From the NCBI GenBank assembly GCA_950295325.1, contig OX485806.1:52509169-52573168 (forward strand): 64,000 bases of DNA, given 5' to 3'. The stretch is from Polytrichum commune (Eukaryota > Streptophyta > Polytrichopsida > Polytrichales > Polytrichaceae). The notes beneath the pieces were generated by a model, which was given only the letters and a program-made list of their open reading frames with translations, had not been told where the DNA came from and searched no databases. Within the stretch, counting starts at the first letter, position 1, and the number at the start of each line of letters is the position of its first letter. Shown here piece by piece: positions 23,108 through 36,054 of this stretch. The position numbers and the translations under genes are program-made.

Positions 23108-25826
23108 GAGTGCTCAAAATTGAAGTCTTCAGTGCCCTTCATATGGGTTTTGGGACTTCAAAAAATACCTCAAGGAAAATAGCCCTTCAAAACATAATCC
23201 TCATTTGTAAGTGCTCCCGTCACTTGAAGTGTTGGATAAATAGTGCCCTTCAATTATTGTTCATCATAGTGCCCTAACTTTGGGCTCTCAGATCCATATG
23301 GGAAAACTTGAGAATTCCGATTCAGTCTAGTGCAAACTTCAAACTCAAAGTTTCGGTGATCTGGGACGGTGGAACCACTCAGTAGAAGTCACCAGGAGAA
23401 TCGTTGAGTGCCTTGAATTCATCCACATTTGTTGGAAAATTGTTGGCTGGTAATAGTATTTGTGTTTGGAGGAGGAATTTGTGTTTGGAGGAGGAATTTG
23501 TGTTTGCGGATTTTGTAGCCCAATGTTCAAATCTGTCTGCATCTGTTTGCCCAAATTGCTCTGCTAGGTTATTACTCTTCGACATCTGTGTACATGGGTC
23601 AGTCGGCGTTAAACAAGTATGTTTACATATCATGGTTCCAAATGGCCCGATATTTCTTTTGTTTGCTGATTTCTTACTGTGCCGGGTTCAGAGGCAAAGG
23701 AATGAGTTTCAGAAGCACTTTGAGTACCATCGTTGTTGCAGTAGATATGTTGTGTCAGGAATTGGGAACTGGGGCTTCCTAAAATGGTGATGACGCGCTC
23801 AGCAACTGTCAAGTCTCGGAACGAACTAATAGATGCACGAAGATGTTCATCTCATAAGGCAGATTCATACTCTTGGATTGTCTCCTCATCGACAAGTCCA
23901 GTGAATTTACTTTGATGTAGAAGTTGATACTCAAGGCTTTAGGGTTTAAGCTTGCGATGTCAATGGCACTCAAGAGTTTAGGGTTTAAGTTTGCTCTGTC
24001 AATGGCTCTAGAATTCATACTCTAGAATCTAGTCCAGGGTGTAAGATTTGAATTCTGTACAGTAAGCATTTGAAGGGCACTGATGACTTCAATTTTGAGC
24101 ACTGATGATTAGATCAATGCCGGTCTGGTTTTGTCTATTTTTGCTACCATATGGGTATCTTTAACGAGGATTTCACATTTTTCACGCATGTGTCCCACTT
24201 TCAATCTTGGCCACCTGACGGTCTCCTTGCAGAAGTTCCACTGGTCGCTTCCGGATGGTGGAAGTGCAGAAACCCACGACACAGATCATGTTACAATAAT
24301 GTGGGTGGCTTCGATTGCTTGCACGCACTTGCGCTTTTGAAGCTTTCAGAAGATTCTTGAGCTCCACATGAACTACGCAAGCATGTGTCCTCCATGTGTC
24401 TATGCTGCCTTCAATCACTCGTCATCAACTTGAAATTTATCCCATAACATTGTCGTGGAGAAGAGCATGATTGTCTCTGGAGAGGTATGAAAAAGAATTG
24501 TTCAAGCTGATGATTTGACCATCTAAGTTGAAGTCCTCACCCATGTTCACATCTGTTTGCATTGGGGAAGCTTGGGCAGTTCAGTTTGAACCTTCTACGT
24601 CCATCCAGTAAGGTAGATGGATCTTAATGGTTACTATTTTTGACTGGGACATGAAGCACACGATTAGTATAAATGGTTAGCAAATCCTCCTTGAGATCAT
24701 AGCCACTTCATGATTTTTGGAGCTCATATGAATATCTTATATACAATATTGAAGTGAAGATTCTCATGCTCATTGAATGTTCATATAGAGTTCAAAAACC
24801 TATTTCCGTTAACTTAAGCAATTTCGCATAAGTAAATAGTAGTCGGTGTGCTAAATTACCTTTTTTCTGTCTCGTCATGAATATCCAGAGGTTGAGAGAT
24901 TTGAATTTAAACTAGTAGCCAATTTGCTTTCGATCGATTTGCGGCCTGTGCAGATTAAGGTTATCTGTGACTTTCAGAGGTGGCAAGATTTCTTTCGGAG
25001 CAGCATGGGGCATTGAAGCTGGTTTTGCGAAATTTATACAGGGTTGGGCGTCGAAGAAGATGAAGCCTCGGCCGATAACCTACGGGTTATTTGTTTATTG
25101 ATTCGATTATTGTGAATTCGGCGGAATCTCGCCACAGGTATACATGCCATGTCTAAACTCATTTACAGTTGTTATTGGTTTAAAGAATTGGCTTGATTCA
25201 GCACAAGCTAAGTCTTAGGTGGAGCTCAAGTGGAGCTCTGTTCTTGTTGATCAAGCCAATGCGGAGTTGCTCGAATTTGTGGAGATGTTATCTTCAGCTT
25301 GTCAACACCGAAGTATGCATGAAGCTTGGGTTTTTTGTGGCCGTGACCGAGAGTTTAAGATCAATCGGCCAACCCTAATGTCGCTATGGCAAGCCATACT
25401 TGTGATCCCTACTAGCACTGCTGTTTGTGAGCGTGGTTTTTCAAAGCAGAATTGGGTTAAGAGCGAAAGGAGAACATGCCTAAACCTTGACACACTTGAT
25501 GCATTGATGAGGGTTAGCCTAAATAGTTTGGGAGTTGAATTCATGGATTGGAATGGCATTTTTGACACTTGGAAAACCGCTACAGTAACCAACAAGCGTA
25601 GGGCATTGTCACTTCAAGAGGTGGAGTTAGATGGTTGATTCTTCATTATTTCATTGTACTAGAAGCATGTACCATGCAAGTCATGCATAATTTTAATATA
25701 AATTTTATATTTCTTTGAAAATTTTCCATTGACGTCCTAGATTTAGATATGCCCTTCAATTGCAATGCTGAAATTTCAGAGCCCTTCAAAATGAAATTCA
25801 TATGAGGGCTTCAATTTTGAGCACTG
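23108..25826 (+). mobile_element. hAT-like element remnants with AGTGCTCAAAATTGAAG ends
   Basis: The left end (about 23109-23125) reads AGTGCTCAAAATTGAAG. Its reverse complement, CTTCAATTTTGAGCACTG, occurs twice to the right, ending at 24104 and 25826. Sub-terminal words (AGGGCACTGA, TTCATATG) are also shared in inverted form. The outer pair encloses a hAT transposase C-terminus; the inner pair would bound a non-autonomous derivative of about 1 kb. CAGTG-type tips are usual for hAT elements. No exact 8-bp target duplication was found, so boundaries and nesting remain tentative. Confidence 0.5.
25219..25638 (+). pseudogene. hAT transposase C-terminal (dimerisation) fragment
   Basis: An open frame of 139 codons ends at TGA 25636-25638. 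It contains SLWQAILVIPTSTAVCERGF followed by an Lys/Arg-rich turn and LDTLDALMRVSLN, the signature of the hAT C-terminal dimerisation domain (usually L..IPASSAACER.FS). The DDE core and BED finger are absent upstream, where the frame is closed. It is therefore a 5'-truncated remnant, located about 190 bp before the proposed right terminus of the element. Confidence 0.75.
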
Positions 25827-26365
25827 ACTAGTTGTCTTAGAACGCCAAATTGTTTACCATTGCACCTCCACAAGACCTGCACCTTATCCACCCACTATGA
25901 ATCCTTGTCTATTTCATTTAGAATGCTAGTAGCATTTCCACTTAATCCATTGTTTGTGCTTTTCTAAACAAAACCCACTCCATAGTTTGACCTTATATAT
26001 AACAAATTATATCCGCCTAACGATCTTGCTTGGAGATAACTGTTCTGGTTGTTAAATTGTATGCTATGTTTAATTATTGCCAATCTATCGGGAATCTGTC
26101 TATGGATAGGAAGATGTTACCATTGACTTGCGAAAGAAGGGTGAACATGTAAATGGAATGTCCACCAACTTCCCTGGTTGGTACAATCTTCCCAACACCT
26201 TGGTCCACAATCACCTGATTTTTGTCTAGTTAAGTAGGTTCATAATCACAAGATGAGCTTCTTCTTCTTCTATGAATGTGGATAGTTGTAAGTGGTCCAA
26301 GCATAGTAAAAAAATTTACAAAAAAAAGGGTCTGAGCGTTGTAGGAAATTCATGAAAACACTTCT
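25827..26365. other. no recognisable gene
   Basis: AT-rich sequence without an open frame of note and without recognisable repeats. Confidence 0.4.
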
Positions 26366-27110
26366 AGGGGGGGCACTGACAAAAATGTAGAAAACCACGT
26401 GCAAGAAAATGTAGGGTGGATTTTATTCAAGACATATAATTCTCACATTTTTCTTAGACCTGTATAGAATAGCATCCTCTAAATGTGAGTTTGGGAATTA
26501 TATATAATGTACAATGTGGTTTAAGTTGTGGTATTTTTTTTATTTAGGTGTAAAATAGCATAAATAGAATCACGTTTTGATTTTTTATTTATAGGTTCAA
26601 CATAAATCATATGCCATTAGTGGCGTTGGATGAGAAATAGGCAAAATGTATGTGGACATGTGGATGGATGTGTTGAAATGGTTGCCTTTGGATGAAAAAT
26701 ACCGTCATCCGGCAATGAAAGGGTTGGCTAGGTTATTTAGGGTTTCATGGGGGGGGTCAAGAACCATACACAATATGCTAAAGTTTATAGTATGATGGTT
26801 GTATGTGTGTATTGTGTAGAGTAATATTTGCGCAATGTAATGTATGCATAATGTATTGTATGCGTAATATATGTGCAGATTGTTCACACAAAATTTCTTC
26901 TACTTATAAATAAGATAGGGTGATTATAATTATGCGACTCTTAAAATTATATATAATGATAGGGTGTTAGAAAATATCATCCGGTAGAAATTTAACTACT
27001 TATAGGGCGGAAAATATTCAACAATGGAAGTTAAATAATCCCCAATTAAATAGGGGGTTCTCACACGTGTATACATAAATGAAGTGTAGGTGCACCCCTT
27101 GTGAGACACC
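26366..27110. mobile_element. G-run TIR element, diverged copy
   Basis: The left end, CTAGGGGGGGCACTGACAAA, matches the reverse complement of the right end of the better-preserved element at 36055-36903. The right part (ATAGGGGGTTCTCACACGTG, then GTGCACCCCTTGTGAG at about 27090-27105) matches its other end in inverted form. No gene inside. Target duplications are not exact (ACACTTC and ACACCTC at best). Confidence 0.45.
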
Positions 27111-27689
27111 TCAAATAAACAAAGTGTAGGAAACGCAACCCAATGGTGCTTAGAAAATTGGATGCACGTGTTGAGGATAATATGAAGATATTTTTATACT
27201 TGAAAAAAAAATTGGTGAAGTATGAGGTGTACTTTCACTTTGCTTTCATAATAGGCTACAAAAGTCGTTGAGGGAAAATAAGGTATACTAGAGTCTAAGC
27301 AAAGTGGATTGAAAAATAATAATAAATTTTTTTATAGTGCAGTAAATCACCATTTTGTTCATTGGTTTATGTCATTTGAAAGCTTTGGCTTTGAGCAACG
27401 GCCATTCTTGAACAATAATCGTGAATTAAGCAAAATGTATTTTCTAAGGGATTTACATATTTGATTTATGAATACCAAACATGCTTTAAATGTGTCAAGG
27501 GAATGTTTAGTGAAAAGCTTTATAATAAAAACATGTATGAAGTTTCCAATTTTTAGGTTTGCATGTTCTATCAACCTAAAAAGTTAATAACCATTTCATA
27601 AATAGAAAGGTACATGTACAAGTATGTCCTCATGAATTTAGTGTCATGAAGGCTGTTACAATACCCCAATGTCAACTCGAGGCTTGTGA
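27111..27689. other. no recognisable gene
   Basis: AT-rich stretch. A 71-codon minus-strand frame (27359-27574) has no family features. Confidence 0.4.
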
Positions 27690-27925
27690 TGGGGCATGTT
27701 ATAGCTAATTAGTCAAGCCGGAAATGAATGGATGAAACCTAGGACTTTGTTAGCCTACAGCCAAGGATGATGGAAGCTCCAAGTATGTTAACTTGTGGTG
27801 AGGATGGATGAACCTAGCAGTCTGCTCACCCACGGAGAGGGATGAATGAAGCTACAAGACTATTAACCTAATGTGAGGATGGACAAATGTGCAGGTCTGT
27901 TAGCCCGCACGGTGATGGATGAATG
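27690..27925 (+). repeat. minisatellite of about 60 bp, four degenerate copies
   Basis: The words GATGRATG, followed by a GTTAGCCYRC-like word, recur about every 58-65 bases (27727, 27787, 27845 and 27905). Units are clearly related but diverged. No coding potential. Confidence 0.6.
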
Positions 27926-28484
27926 ACGTGTGGTATTGAGGTGGGTAACCTCCTTGAAACCTAAGCCTTCCGACACTAGCCACAGCCGCAACTCGCTTCC
28001 CGCTTCCCCCTCTCACCTTCGCCCGAGTTTTGTCACCTCTGCATGGAAGCTCGTTTTATCTCCAACTTTGTTGTGCATTGGTGGTAGCCAAGGCCATGTG
28101 GAGGTTTCCATGCGCATTTGGGTAAGGTTCAACAACTTTCAAACTTGTTTTTGCTTTGTATATTTTTGGGTGTTTTTTATTTTGGGGTTTTTCCTATTTG
28201 TACAAGATGGAGCTATGGCATTTGCAGTTACATTATGTGGCCTTCTCTTATTTTCTAAATGCCTAATCCTTCCCAATATCATAATCTTGAGGTTGACAGT
28301 TGAGGATATTTTGAGAGTGAGAGGCAAGAAAATAACTTGAAAGGATTGAAAGTAAGAAGCAAAAATAATCTCTAAAGGTAAAGACGGAGAGGTAAATAAA
28401 AATGTTGAAAGGTTGAGAGTGAAAAGCAAGAGAAAAACTTCAAGAGATTGAGAGTGAAAAGCAAAAGAGGGATTGAAGGAAAAT
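27926..28484. other. gene-free, with a short open frame resembling an exon
   Basis: Between 27930 and 28122 an open, Ser/Pro-rich frame is followed by a GTAAGG donor-like word and a T-rich stretch. This could be a decayed first exon, but nothing downstream supports it. The rest (28300-28480) is a purine-rich stretch with repeated GAGAGTGAAAAGCAA words. Confidence 0.3.
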
Positions 28485-29330
28485 AAAAATCTACCCTATC
28501 AATCTTTTTCACAAATGCAATTTGATGGTTTAAAGAAGCATTAGAATACATGTAATTGGACAAATTTGATCCTCAAAAAAAATTGTATAAAGAAGTTGGT
28601 TTAGTGTTTCATTTTTGTTTTGTTTGTGCAACTTTACTTGTTGAGTTTTTGTTTTGGAAGCTTGCAATTGTGACATAGGGTTGGATATCATACTTTGCTC
28701 TTGAGATGTGTGCCATTCTTGGAGGGTGGAGGTGATATGAAAGAGAAACTTTTTCTTGTCAAGATGTTTGAGAGTGTAGAATGATTCAGGGTTCCAAAGA
28801 GATAAAAAAATTTCCATCTTCAATCTTCTCCACAAATGCAAATTTGGTGGTTAGAGTGGAGCTAGAGTTCATGTAGTTGGACAAATTTGATCTTCAAGAA
28901 GTCTTTGTAGAAAGATGTTGGTTAAATTTTTTTTTTCTTATTTTTGTGCAACCTTGCTTGTTGGTTTTTGTCTTGGAAGCTTGCACTTGTCACATAGGAT
29001 TTGAAATCATACTACATTTTTGAGATTTGTGGCATTCTTGAAGGGTAGAGGTGATATGAAAAGAAAACTTATGCTTGTGAAGGTGGTGGAGAGCATGGAG
29101 TGATTTAGGGTTTCAAATTGAGAAAGAATCTACCCTCTTTAATTTTCCTAACAAATTTAAATTTGATCATTGGAATGGACCTAGATTACATGTTGTTGGA
29201 CAAATTTGATCGTTGAAAACTCTTTGTAGAAAGATGTTGGTTTAGTAGTTCATTTTGGTTTTGTTTGTGTAACCTTCCTTGTTGGGTTTTGCATTGAAAG
29301 CTTGCATTTGTGAGATAGTGAATGGTCTAA
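28485..29330 (+). repeat. tandem repeat of about 320-340 bp, 2.6 copies
   Basis: Units start near 28490, 28812 and 29125. Shared phrases include ATCTACCCT/ATTTCCATC, CACAAATGCAA, TTGGACAAATTTGATC, AGAAAGATGTTGGTTTAGT and GGAAGCTTGCA. The last unit is partial and runs into the inverted-repeat element starting near 29330. No coding frame is conserved between units. Confidence 0.75.
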
Positions 29331-29904
29331 TATATTCATTGTGGAATCGTGGATAAATTTTGCAAAAAACGTACATACAATATAGGGGATTTTAGAATAG
29401 TGAAACATGTTTACATGTAAAATACCATCACATATAATGGCTTCTTTTATCTAGTCAATACATATAAAATAGCATGGAAACAATTACTAGGGTGATGAGT
29501 CTAGGGTAGGGTATGTGCTAGTGGACGGAAATAGGTAATTTTTCTGTTGAACAAGCTTGGATGGATGATTTCGCATGTTGGTTGGCTTGAATGTTGTTGA
29601 GCCAACGTATCCAATGTTTAGTTAATGTTCTCTACCTATGTGCCGGGAGGGAAAATTTTAGCGCATTATTTGAATTGCAATCTTCTTTCTAATTCTCTTT
29701 GGTAGTATAAGTAAAATAAGATATTTTAAAATGATTCCCCCAAAACTTATAATTACTGATAGGGTATATTAAAATACAAGCATTTACCTTCATTTTGGAA
29801 AATACCATATCCTATAAAATTTTTTACAAGGTAAATAACCCCCCAATAAATAAATCATGAGCACACGTGTATGCATTAATATAAGAGGGAGTGACCTCCC
29901 CGAG
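29330..29904. mobile_element. G-run TIR element, second diverged copy (inverted relative to 36055)
   Basis: The right end, GTGACCTCCCCGAG, preceded by GCACACGTGTATGCATT, is the reverse complement of the left end of the element at 36055 (CTCGGGGGGGGGCACTCCC). The left part (GCAAAAAACGTACATACAAT, about 29361) matches the other end. The left tip is decayed and no target duplication remains. No gene inside. Confidence 0.5.
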
Positions 29905-31390
29905 ACAAAATCCTTGCATGTTCTAGAAAGAGTATCTCTACTTGTGACTTGGTGTGGACTATGGGTTTAGGGTTTAGTGTAGACTATCTTAAGTATGAAC
30001 TATGATGTGGCTAAACCTTGGAAGCTTAATTTGTAGCATTCTTTTAACTTTTCTTTGTTGTATTTTGTGGCAATTATGGAAAATCACCTATCAATCTCAA
30101 CATAAAGGGTTGTGTGCAAGCCATCCGGCAACATCTTCTTTTAAACCAAGTATTAAAAAAATTAAAAATAATAATAAAAACATTTGGGCAAAAGGGAAAA
30201 TTGTGACCCAAAGGGTGGGGGATAGATTAACTTAAGCCACAATCAGATATGTAAAAACATAATGGGTTGTGGAAAATTGTGCAAAGAACTTGGAGTTGCA
30301 TGCATCTAGTATTGATGCCTGACATGCCATTGATTATGATGTTGTTTCTCGTGAGGAGGTTGTTGCCATTTTGCTCAAACAATGGGACAAGGATGGATAG
30401 CAAAGGTGGGTGAAAGCCTAACACAAGAAAATCGCCATGAATTGGAGTTGTTATACTCTGAGATTTATGCGCATCCGTCTTTCTAAAGAGTAACACAAAT
30501 TGATTGAGACCCTGAGTGGCAAAGATAGTGAAGTCAATTGGGCCATATATGCATATGACACCACTGATGAGTAGATGAGGTGTGTGAAGAGGCCAACTAC
30601 ATGTAGTCTTGCTCCACACCTTGTTGATGTTGCTACAATTGATAGGGATGTCCTTTGGACATAATAGAGTGGCATGGGCTCCTTTTAAAAGCAGTAGACG
30701 TGGAGCTTGATCTGGTGGTGTTAGAGTAGCACAACAACCCCATGCAAGATTTCAAGCCGAAAAATGTATATCTATTAAGAAATTGCTAGCCATTGCTCAA
30801 AGTGAAAAAGAAAAACAATACCCAATGCATTCTCACCTAAAAGCATAGAAATTTGACCTTGAGACGCATGTGATAGCTAAGTGTGGCAGCTAAAGAAAAA
30901 ATCAAGCCATAATGAGGGTGATAAGCTTATTGCTAGCAAAAAACACTATGAGGTCCTTGGAAGATGTTGCAAAATGCCTTTTGACCCTAATTTGGAAAAA
31001 TGTCCAAAAAAATCCTCTATGCATTGATTTATGAAAAACTACAAAGTGCGATGTTTAGTTCCAAGAGTTCCCATAGAGGTAAGAAACTTGAAGGGTGATG
31101 GAGAGTGAGAATGACTTACAAAATGCAAAAGATAAGTTATTGGTTGTCTCCAGTAAGCTTCACCTTTGGAATTTTGATGGTGGATGCCACCTAACATGGT
31201 TATATGGCCTACTACATCAAGTCAAATTGATGTGTAATGGCTTTGGGTTTTTTTTTCTACCTTTGCCTATCAATTAACCCGATAGCCGACCAAAAGGCTA
31301 CCAATGCATTCTAATTATTCCATGTCAAATTTGTGGATTTTTTTTTATGTTCAAAATCATTGTTGTTGGTTCTTGTAGATGCACTTATCA
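29905..31390. other. gene-free stretch with a possible decayed coding remnant at 30430-30620
   Basis: At 30420-30585 plus-strand frames give fragments such as ENRHELELLYSEIYAHPSF and, in another phase, AKIVKSIGPYMHM. These read like broken pieces of one protein, but I cannot name the family. A short run of TTTAGGG-type words lies at 29967-29980. The rest shows nothing. Confidence 0.3.
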
Positions 31391-31398
31391 CCCATTTT

Positions 31399-31894
31399 CA
31401 CAGGTAGATCACTTAGTGCATTTAAAAAATGACGTGCGGCATAATATAGAGAGGATTAAAATCATTTGAAATAAAAATTATAAAGGAATTCCAAATAATG
31501 AAGGGGCCATTAAATGTAGACAATCCCATTATAAGTAAGTTAGATGGACATAAAATGTGGGCCACTATTTTTTTGTAAAATTAATATAGGGGCTGAAGAT
31601 AAGGATCCTAGAAGGTATGTTTAGTATGGTATGTACATGGGTTTAGGAATCACGAGGATGGATGATAATTGGGAGTTCCATCTGTCCAAAATTACTTAAA
31701 AGGAATATAGAGTACAAAAAATTGCAGTGACTTGGACAATATAAGTAATGGAAGGGTGCAAACAAATGGGCCATTTTTGAAATTTAAGTAATTATAGGGA
31801 GGCTTTAATTCAACCCTTGAAGGTAAATAGCCCCCCCAAAAAAAACCCCAGCCGCACGTGGTGCACAAAAATGCCTTAGAGTGATCTACCTGTG
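31399..31894. mobile_element. hAT-type MITE, 496 bp, exact 8-bp target duplication CCCATTTT
   Basis: Terminal inverted repeats start CACAGGTAGATCACT at the left and end AGTGATCTACCTGTG at the right; similarity continues inward through GCATTT and ACGTGCGGC. CCCATTTT flanks both ends (31391-31398 and 31895-31902). The 8-bp duplication and CA-type tips point to the hAT superfamily. No gene inside. Internal words (GGTAAATAGCCCCCCC) are shared with the G-run TIR elements, so the two groups may be related. Confidence 0.8.
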
Positions 31895-34800
31895 CCCATT
31901 TTGTATTGCAATGCAATTTTAAGGGAAGTTTGACATTTATGCTAGTCCCATCACATCTTGTGACAGTGACATGACGTCAAACCCAAAAACATCACATCGA
32001 TTGGGGGTATAAATTCAATAATTGTCACACTATCACACTCAACCCCTTAGTCAATAACGTGATTGATATAGCAATCAATTGCAAAATTTATTTAAAAAAA
32101 CAATTGTTGAGAAATAGGATTGTTAAATCTTGTTGGCTACAAGATTAGATGATCTAGATTTTTTAACATTTTATGATAAAAAACAATTATCAATTGATTG
32201 CAATGATTGAAAAAAATCAATCACCTTGTTAGCTACTCCAAATTGATTGATATAGTGTACTATGAATGGTTCAACTGCTATTAACAATGAATTTCAATGA
32301 AAACCAAAAATAAATTTAGAATTTCCCCAAAATACCTAGATTGTTAGACCTTGCATCACATCACGTCAAAAGGTGTGACATGATGTGATGGCCAAGGGCC
32401 TCATCACATTCATTTGTACATCATTTCATGGCCTACATGTTAATGATATTTTCATAATATTTATCTCAATTATACTAATTCGTCCTTCTGGTCATTTTCA
32501 TCCTACTTATATTACATGAATATGCATTACAATATCTACTTACAGTCTTGATTTGTTGCATCTACTTTCACTTATTCTCAACATGTTTATTTGTGCAACC
32601 ATTTGCTATGTTACTACAAATTTAGAGCTACCAACTGTAACTCTTGTTCCCTTTGCATGACCAAATGCACAGAAAGATGTGCGACGAGTGTGGACATGAA
32701 TGAGGTATAGATTGTAGAGATGCCAACTACCATGATTGTTACCTTGGATGCTCTTACAGCTACAAACCATGGATTTTCTTCTATAGCTAACATAATTTTG
32801 ATTATCAGGGGTGTGGCATCCATTGGAAAATTAATGTTTCAAGTCTTGGCTCTTAAACAAATTCCAGATAAATAAAACTGACCTACTTGTCGCAAGTATT
32901 TGTGGTCCTCTGTGAAGCTCATTCATACAACATGCAATGGCAAAAGCCTTGGTGAGCATAATTTGCTTCGAACTTTATGTGCATCATCGTGTCTCCTCGG
33001 CAAGATTATCCAGTAGATACCATTATTTTCTCTCTTTGTGTACAACCTTGAGGATTGCAACAAGATTCTAGTTTGCAGCATGTGCCAAACATGATCATTT
33101 TTAGATCCCTTATAGATGAGGAAAAGAAAAATAAACTTTGGCCATACATGTCACAAGTGGTAATTTTTTTTGATACTTACATCTTTGCCTTGATTATGTT
33201 CACTAACATCCTTGAAAATCATTGCAAAATAAAAATATTTTTGCAGTGCGTATTGAAACATGATGTGTTTTTTTTTATTCTAAAACAAATGTGAGGAGGA
33301 AAAAATTATAAAGCTACATGTTGCAAATGATTGATTACTTTTGATAGTTACATATTTGTCAAAGAGTTGAACATTGACACTAAATGCTAGAGTAGGAGTT
33401 GCAAAAGGCAATTTTAACACATTGATTTCATAGCGACAACAACTATCATTTTTTTCTTCATGTACAACCTTAAAGATTGCACTACAACCGTGAGTTTGCA
33501 AAATCTACCAATAGGCAAATGTTTCAATTGCATATTTGAACCTTATGCATGTCGCATAAACGTCGTAGCGACGGCGGATCAAGTCGGATGAAGCTCGGGA
33601 TAGCGCCAAATGTTTCATCTCAAGCAGAGGCGTGTGGGGACCCTTTGAATATAAAACAATAAGCTAAAAAAATTATGCCGACAAAGTTTTGACTGTCTAC
33701 ATAATAGCTCCTAGGAGTTCTCTACAATCATTAAATCACCAAGTACACCATGGCCTTACACTCATGACTCATAATATCTATGGGTGGGACGTAACCTGAA
33801 CACGTGGGGCCTTTACCCATACTAGGATCACTTGGGCCCTCTCACATATGGCGCCGCAAATCCCGCGCGTCACTTCGAGGTCCCTCTTGTGCCCATGATG
33901 TTGCGGGCACTCCTCATGGAGAGGTCTACGACACAGCCATTGAGAAAATCCGCTAGGATTGAAAGGCAACGAACACTGGTCAATCTAGAAACAAATGGCA
34001 ACAAGGCGAAGGCATAATTATGAACATAATTTAGTGGGATATGTCATAGATTAAAACCCGTTATGTCATTTTTGTTGGCGATTCTAAGGTGGATCATCTA
34101 TGCAATGTGCGAGCAAAGACTTCCCCCCCACCCTTGATTGCATCTGAATATGGGTGGGGGTTCCACTTCACACAATTGCTAGCTAGTTTCTCACTAACCA
34201 TGCATCCCCTTAGATTCGATATTAATTGGAGAGTGTGTGAATTGCACAATGTTATTATAAATCATACAAGTATTTATATATACTTGAATCACTTGCAACA
34301 TCACTAAAGCACTAACCAAACTACGTCTCACACACCTTCATCTGATTACACTATCCCTACAAACCCAACCATAGTACTGTCATTGATTCATTGAAATCTT
34401 CCGAGTTTTGACTCCTAGTAATCAATCAAACCACTGCAACAACAATGAACAACACCCTATCCAAGTATGTTGCTCTGCCTCTCTTCATTCTGCCACATGC
34501 ACTCCAGCTCTAGCTTCTTGTTCCTAGCCTCTTCCCAATCATTTTTGCAACTCTTTGCAACACTTGCAGCAGTACAAGTGCAAAATTGTGAACAGAATGA
34601 GTGGCATTCATCAACATCCTCCCTTCTTAGGTTGCCTCACCTTTCACCTACCTTAACTTATGGTACTTGCTCAGTGGGCAGTATGCGGCACCATCATCCC
34701 ACACATGGCACCTTCTCAATTACGCAAGATGAATCAAGAGTCACTCAACACACTAGGAACTGGAACGATTGCATACCAACAACAACCTTCCACACGCATC

Positions 34801-35017
34801 TACCTAAGCATGCATGAGACGCTACAAAGTACTGACAAGCCATAACTACCTGCTTGCTTACAACCCACAAGGAGCCGACTGCTGGAGCAAACGCATCACC
34901 ATATGGATAAGGCAACGAGAGCAAGAAGCCTTCTCCCTCACTCCTATAGGTTTGACTCTCGGCCTCAATGTCAAGTCGTCGCAACAGCATCCCCTTCCCC
35001 AAGGATTAGGTTCTCCG

Positions 35018-35079
35018 ATTTTGCTAAAACACCTCAATTGTGAGCCAAATTACCGTTGGGGGCAATTTTGAGGCTCATA
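35018..35079 (+). repeat. 60-bp segment shared with the right end of the LTR-like element at 11338-14168
   Basis: ATTTTGCTAAAACACCTCAA, followed by TTGTGAGCCAAATT and then GGGGGCAATTTTGAGGCTCA, matches 14108-14166 with few differences. Similarity stops close to where that element ends, so this is probably the end of a truncated relative. I could not follow it to the left. Confidence 0.6.
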
Positions 35080-35939
35080 GGCAATATGGACCTTGGTTCC
35101 ACATTTAAAACATGTATGAGTATCTTAAAAATGCGGTCATGTAGATGAAGACTTTGAAAAACGACCCTTCTGTGAAAATTGTGAGGTGGGATTCTTTTTG
35201 CAATGGTGTTCGAATTTCTTTCATCGACTTTGGTTTTCTTTTTAATTTTTGGGATATGAACTGTGTTGTTGGCACATGTGTTGCGTGAATCTACATGGAA
35301 AGCATTCAAGTAGGTCATTCTCCATGCTTCAACAATAGCTCATTTTGTTTCTCAGCAAGTAATAACATTCACATGAGATCTGAATATTTTATAACTCGTA
35401 TGTTTTGATATTGCTGAGCCAATATAATATTGGCAACATGAAATGTGGATATGGTCTTCTTTGTCATCTACGCATCATCAATTGGTTCATCATACAAATA
35501 TATGTCTGATGTTATTTTATACATTGAAGTATTGTACTCGGCTATAGTTAGGTAGTCTTGAATTACAATATGTATCCAATCATAACAATCTTTGGCAAAA
35601 ATAATGTTTGTTAATGATTGAACCAATTTTGAAGTGATACCCACAAAACATGAGTTGATGTATTATATGGTATTACAACCACAATGTTGTGTCCAGATGA
35701 TATTGCATGAAAACTAGTGTTTGAGCATTATAAGGATCTATAGGAATTTCTAGAGATGGTTCGTCTATTTTCTTTGCAAGGTTGCATGCTTGTAGATGTA
35801 GTTTGACATCAAGGGCCCAAATTAAGTAATTATCTCCATCAAGTGTAAGAGGAGATAAACTTAATTTTTCTACGTGCGTAATTTTACCTCTAGAATCACG
35901 ATTCTTTTTTGTATATTATTCTTTTAAAAATTTATTATT

Positions 35940-35965
35940 CTAAACCCTAAACCCTAAAACCCTAG
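35940..35965 (+). repeat. short interstitial telomere-like motif
   Basis: Three and a half units of the plant-type telomere repeat on the C-rich strand (CTAAACCCTAAACCCTAAAA, then CCCTAG). It is too short to be a former telomere and is probably a telo-box cluster or a repair insertion. Confidence 0.7.
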
Positions 35966-36054
35966 TGGTTTCAAAGAGATAACAATTTCTAACCCTAAAT
36001 TCAATGCTACAAATTCTATACGGAAATATCATACATACTCTATATTTCTATACT

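Larger units (their letters stand above)
31903..36046. other. long gene-free stretch
   Basis: No recognisable gene. Visible items: a weak inverted repeat with CCATCACATCTTGTGACA at about 31949 and its counterpart ending near 32391, enclosing about 440 bp (possible MITE, no duplication found); the 60-bp segment shared with the end of the element at 14168; and an interstitial telomere-like word near 35940. Open frames of 60-116 codons at 34.1-35.3 kb overlap on both strands without family features. Confidence 0.4.

Noticed and set aside
34467-35071. Overlapping frames up to 116 codons on the plus strand
   Set aside because: Composition is Ser/Thr/His-rich and low in structure, frames overlap on both strands, and no motif or splice structure supports a gene.
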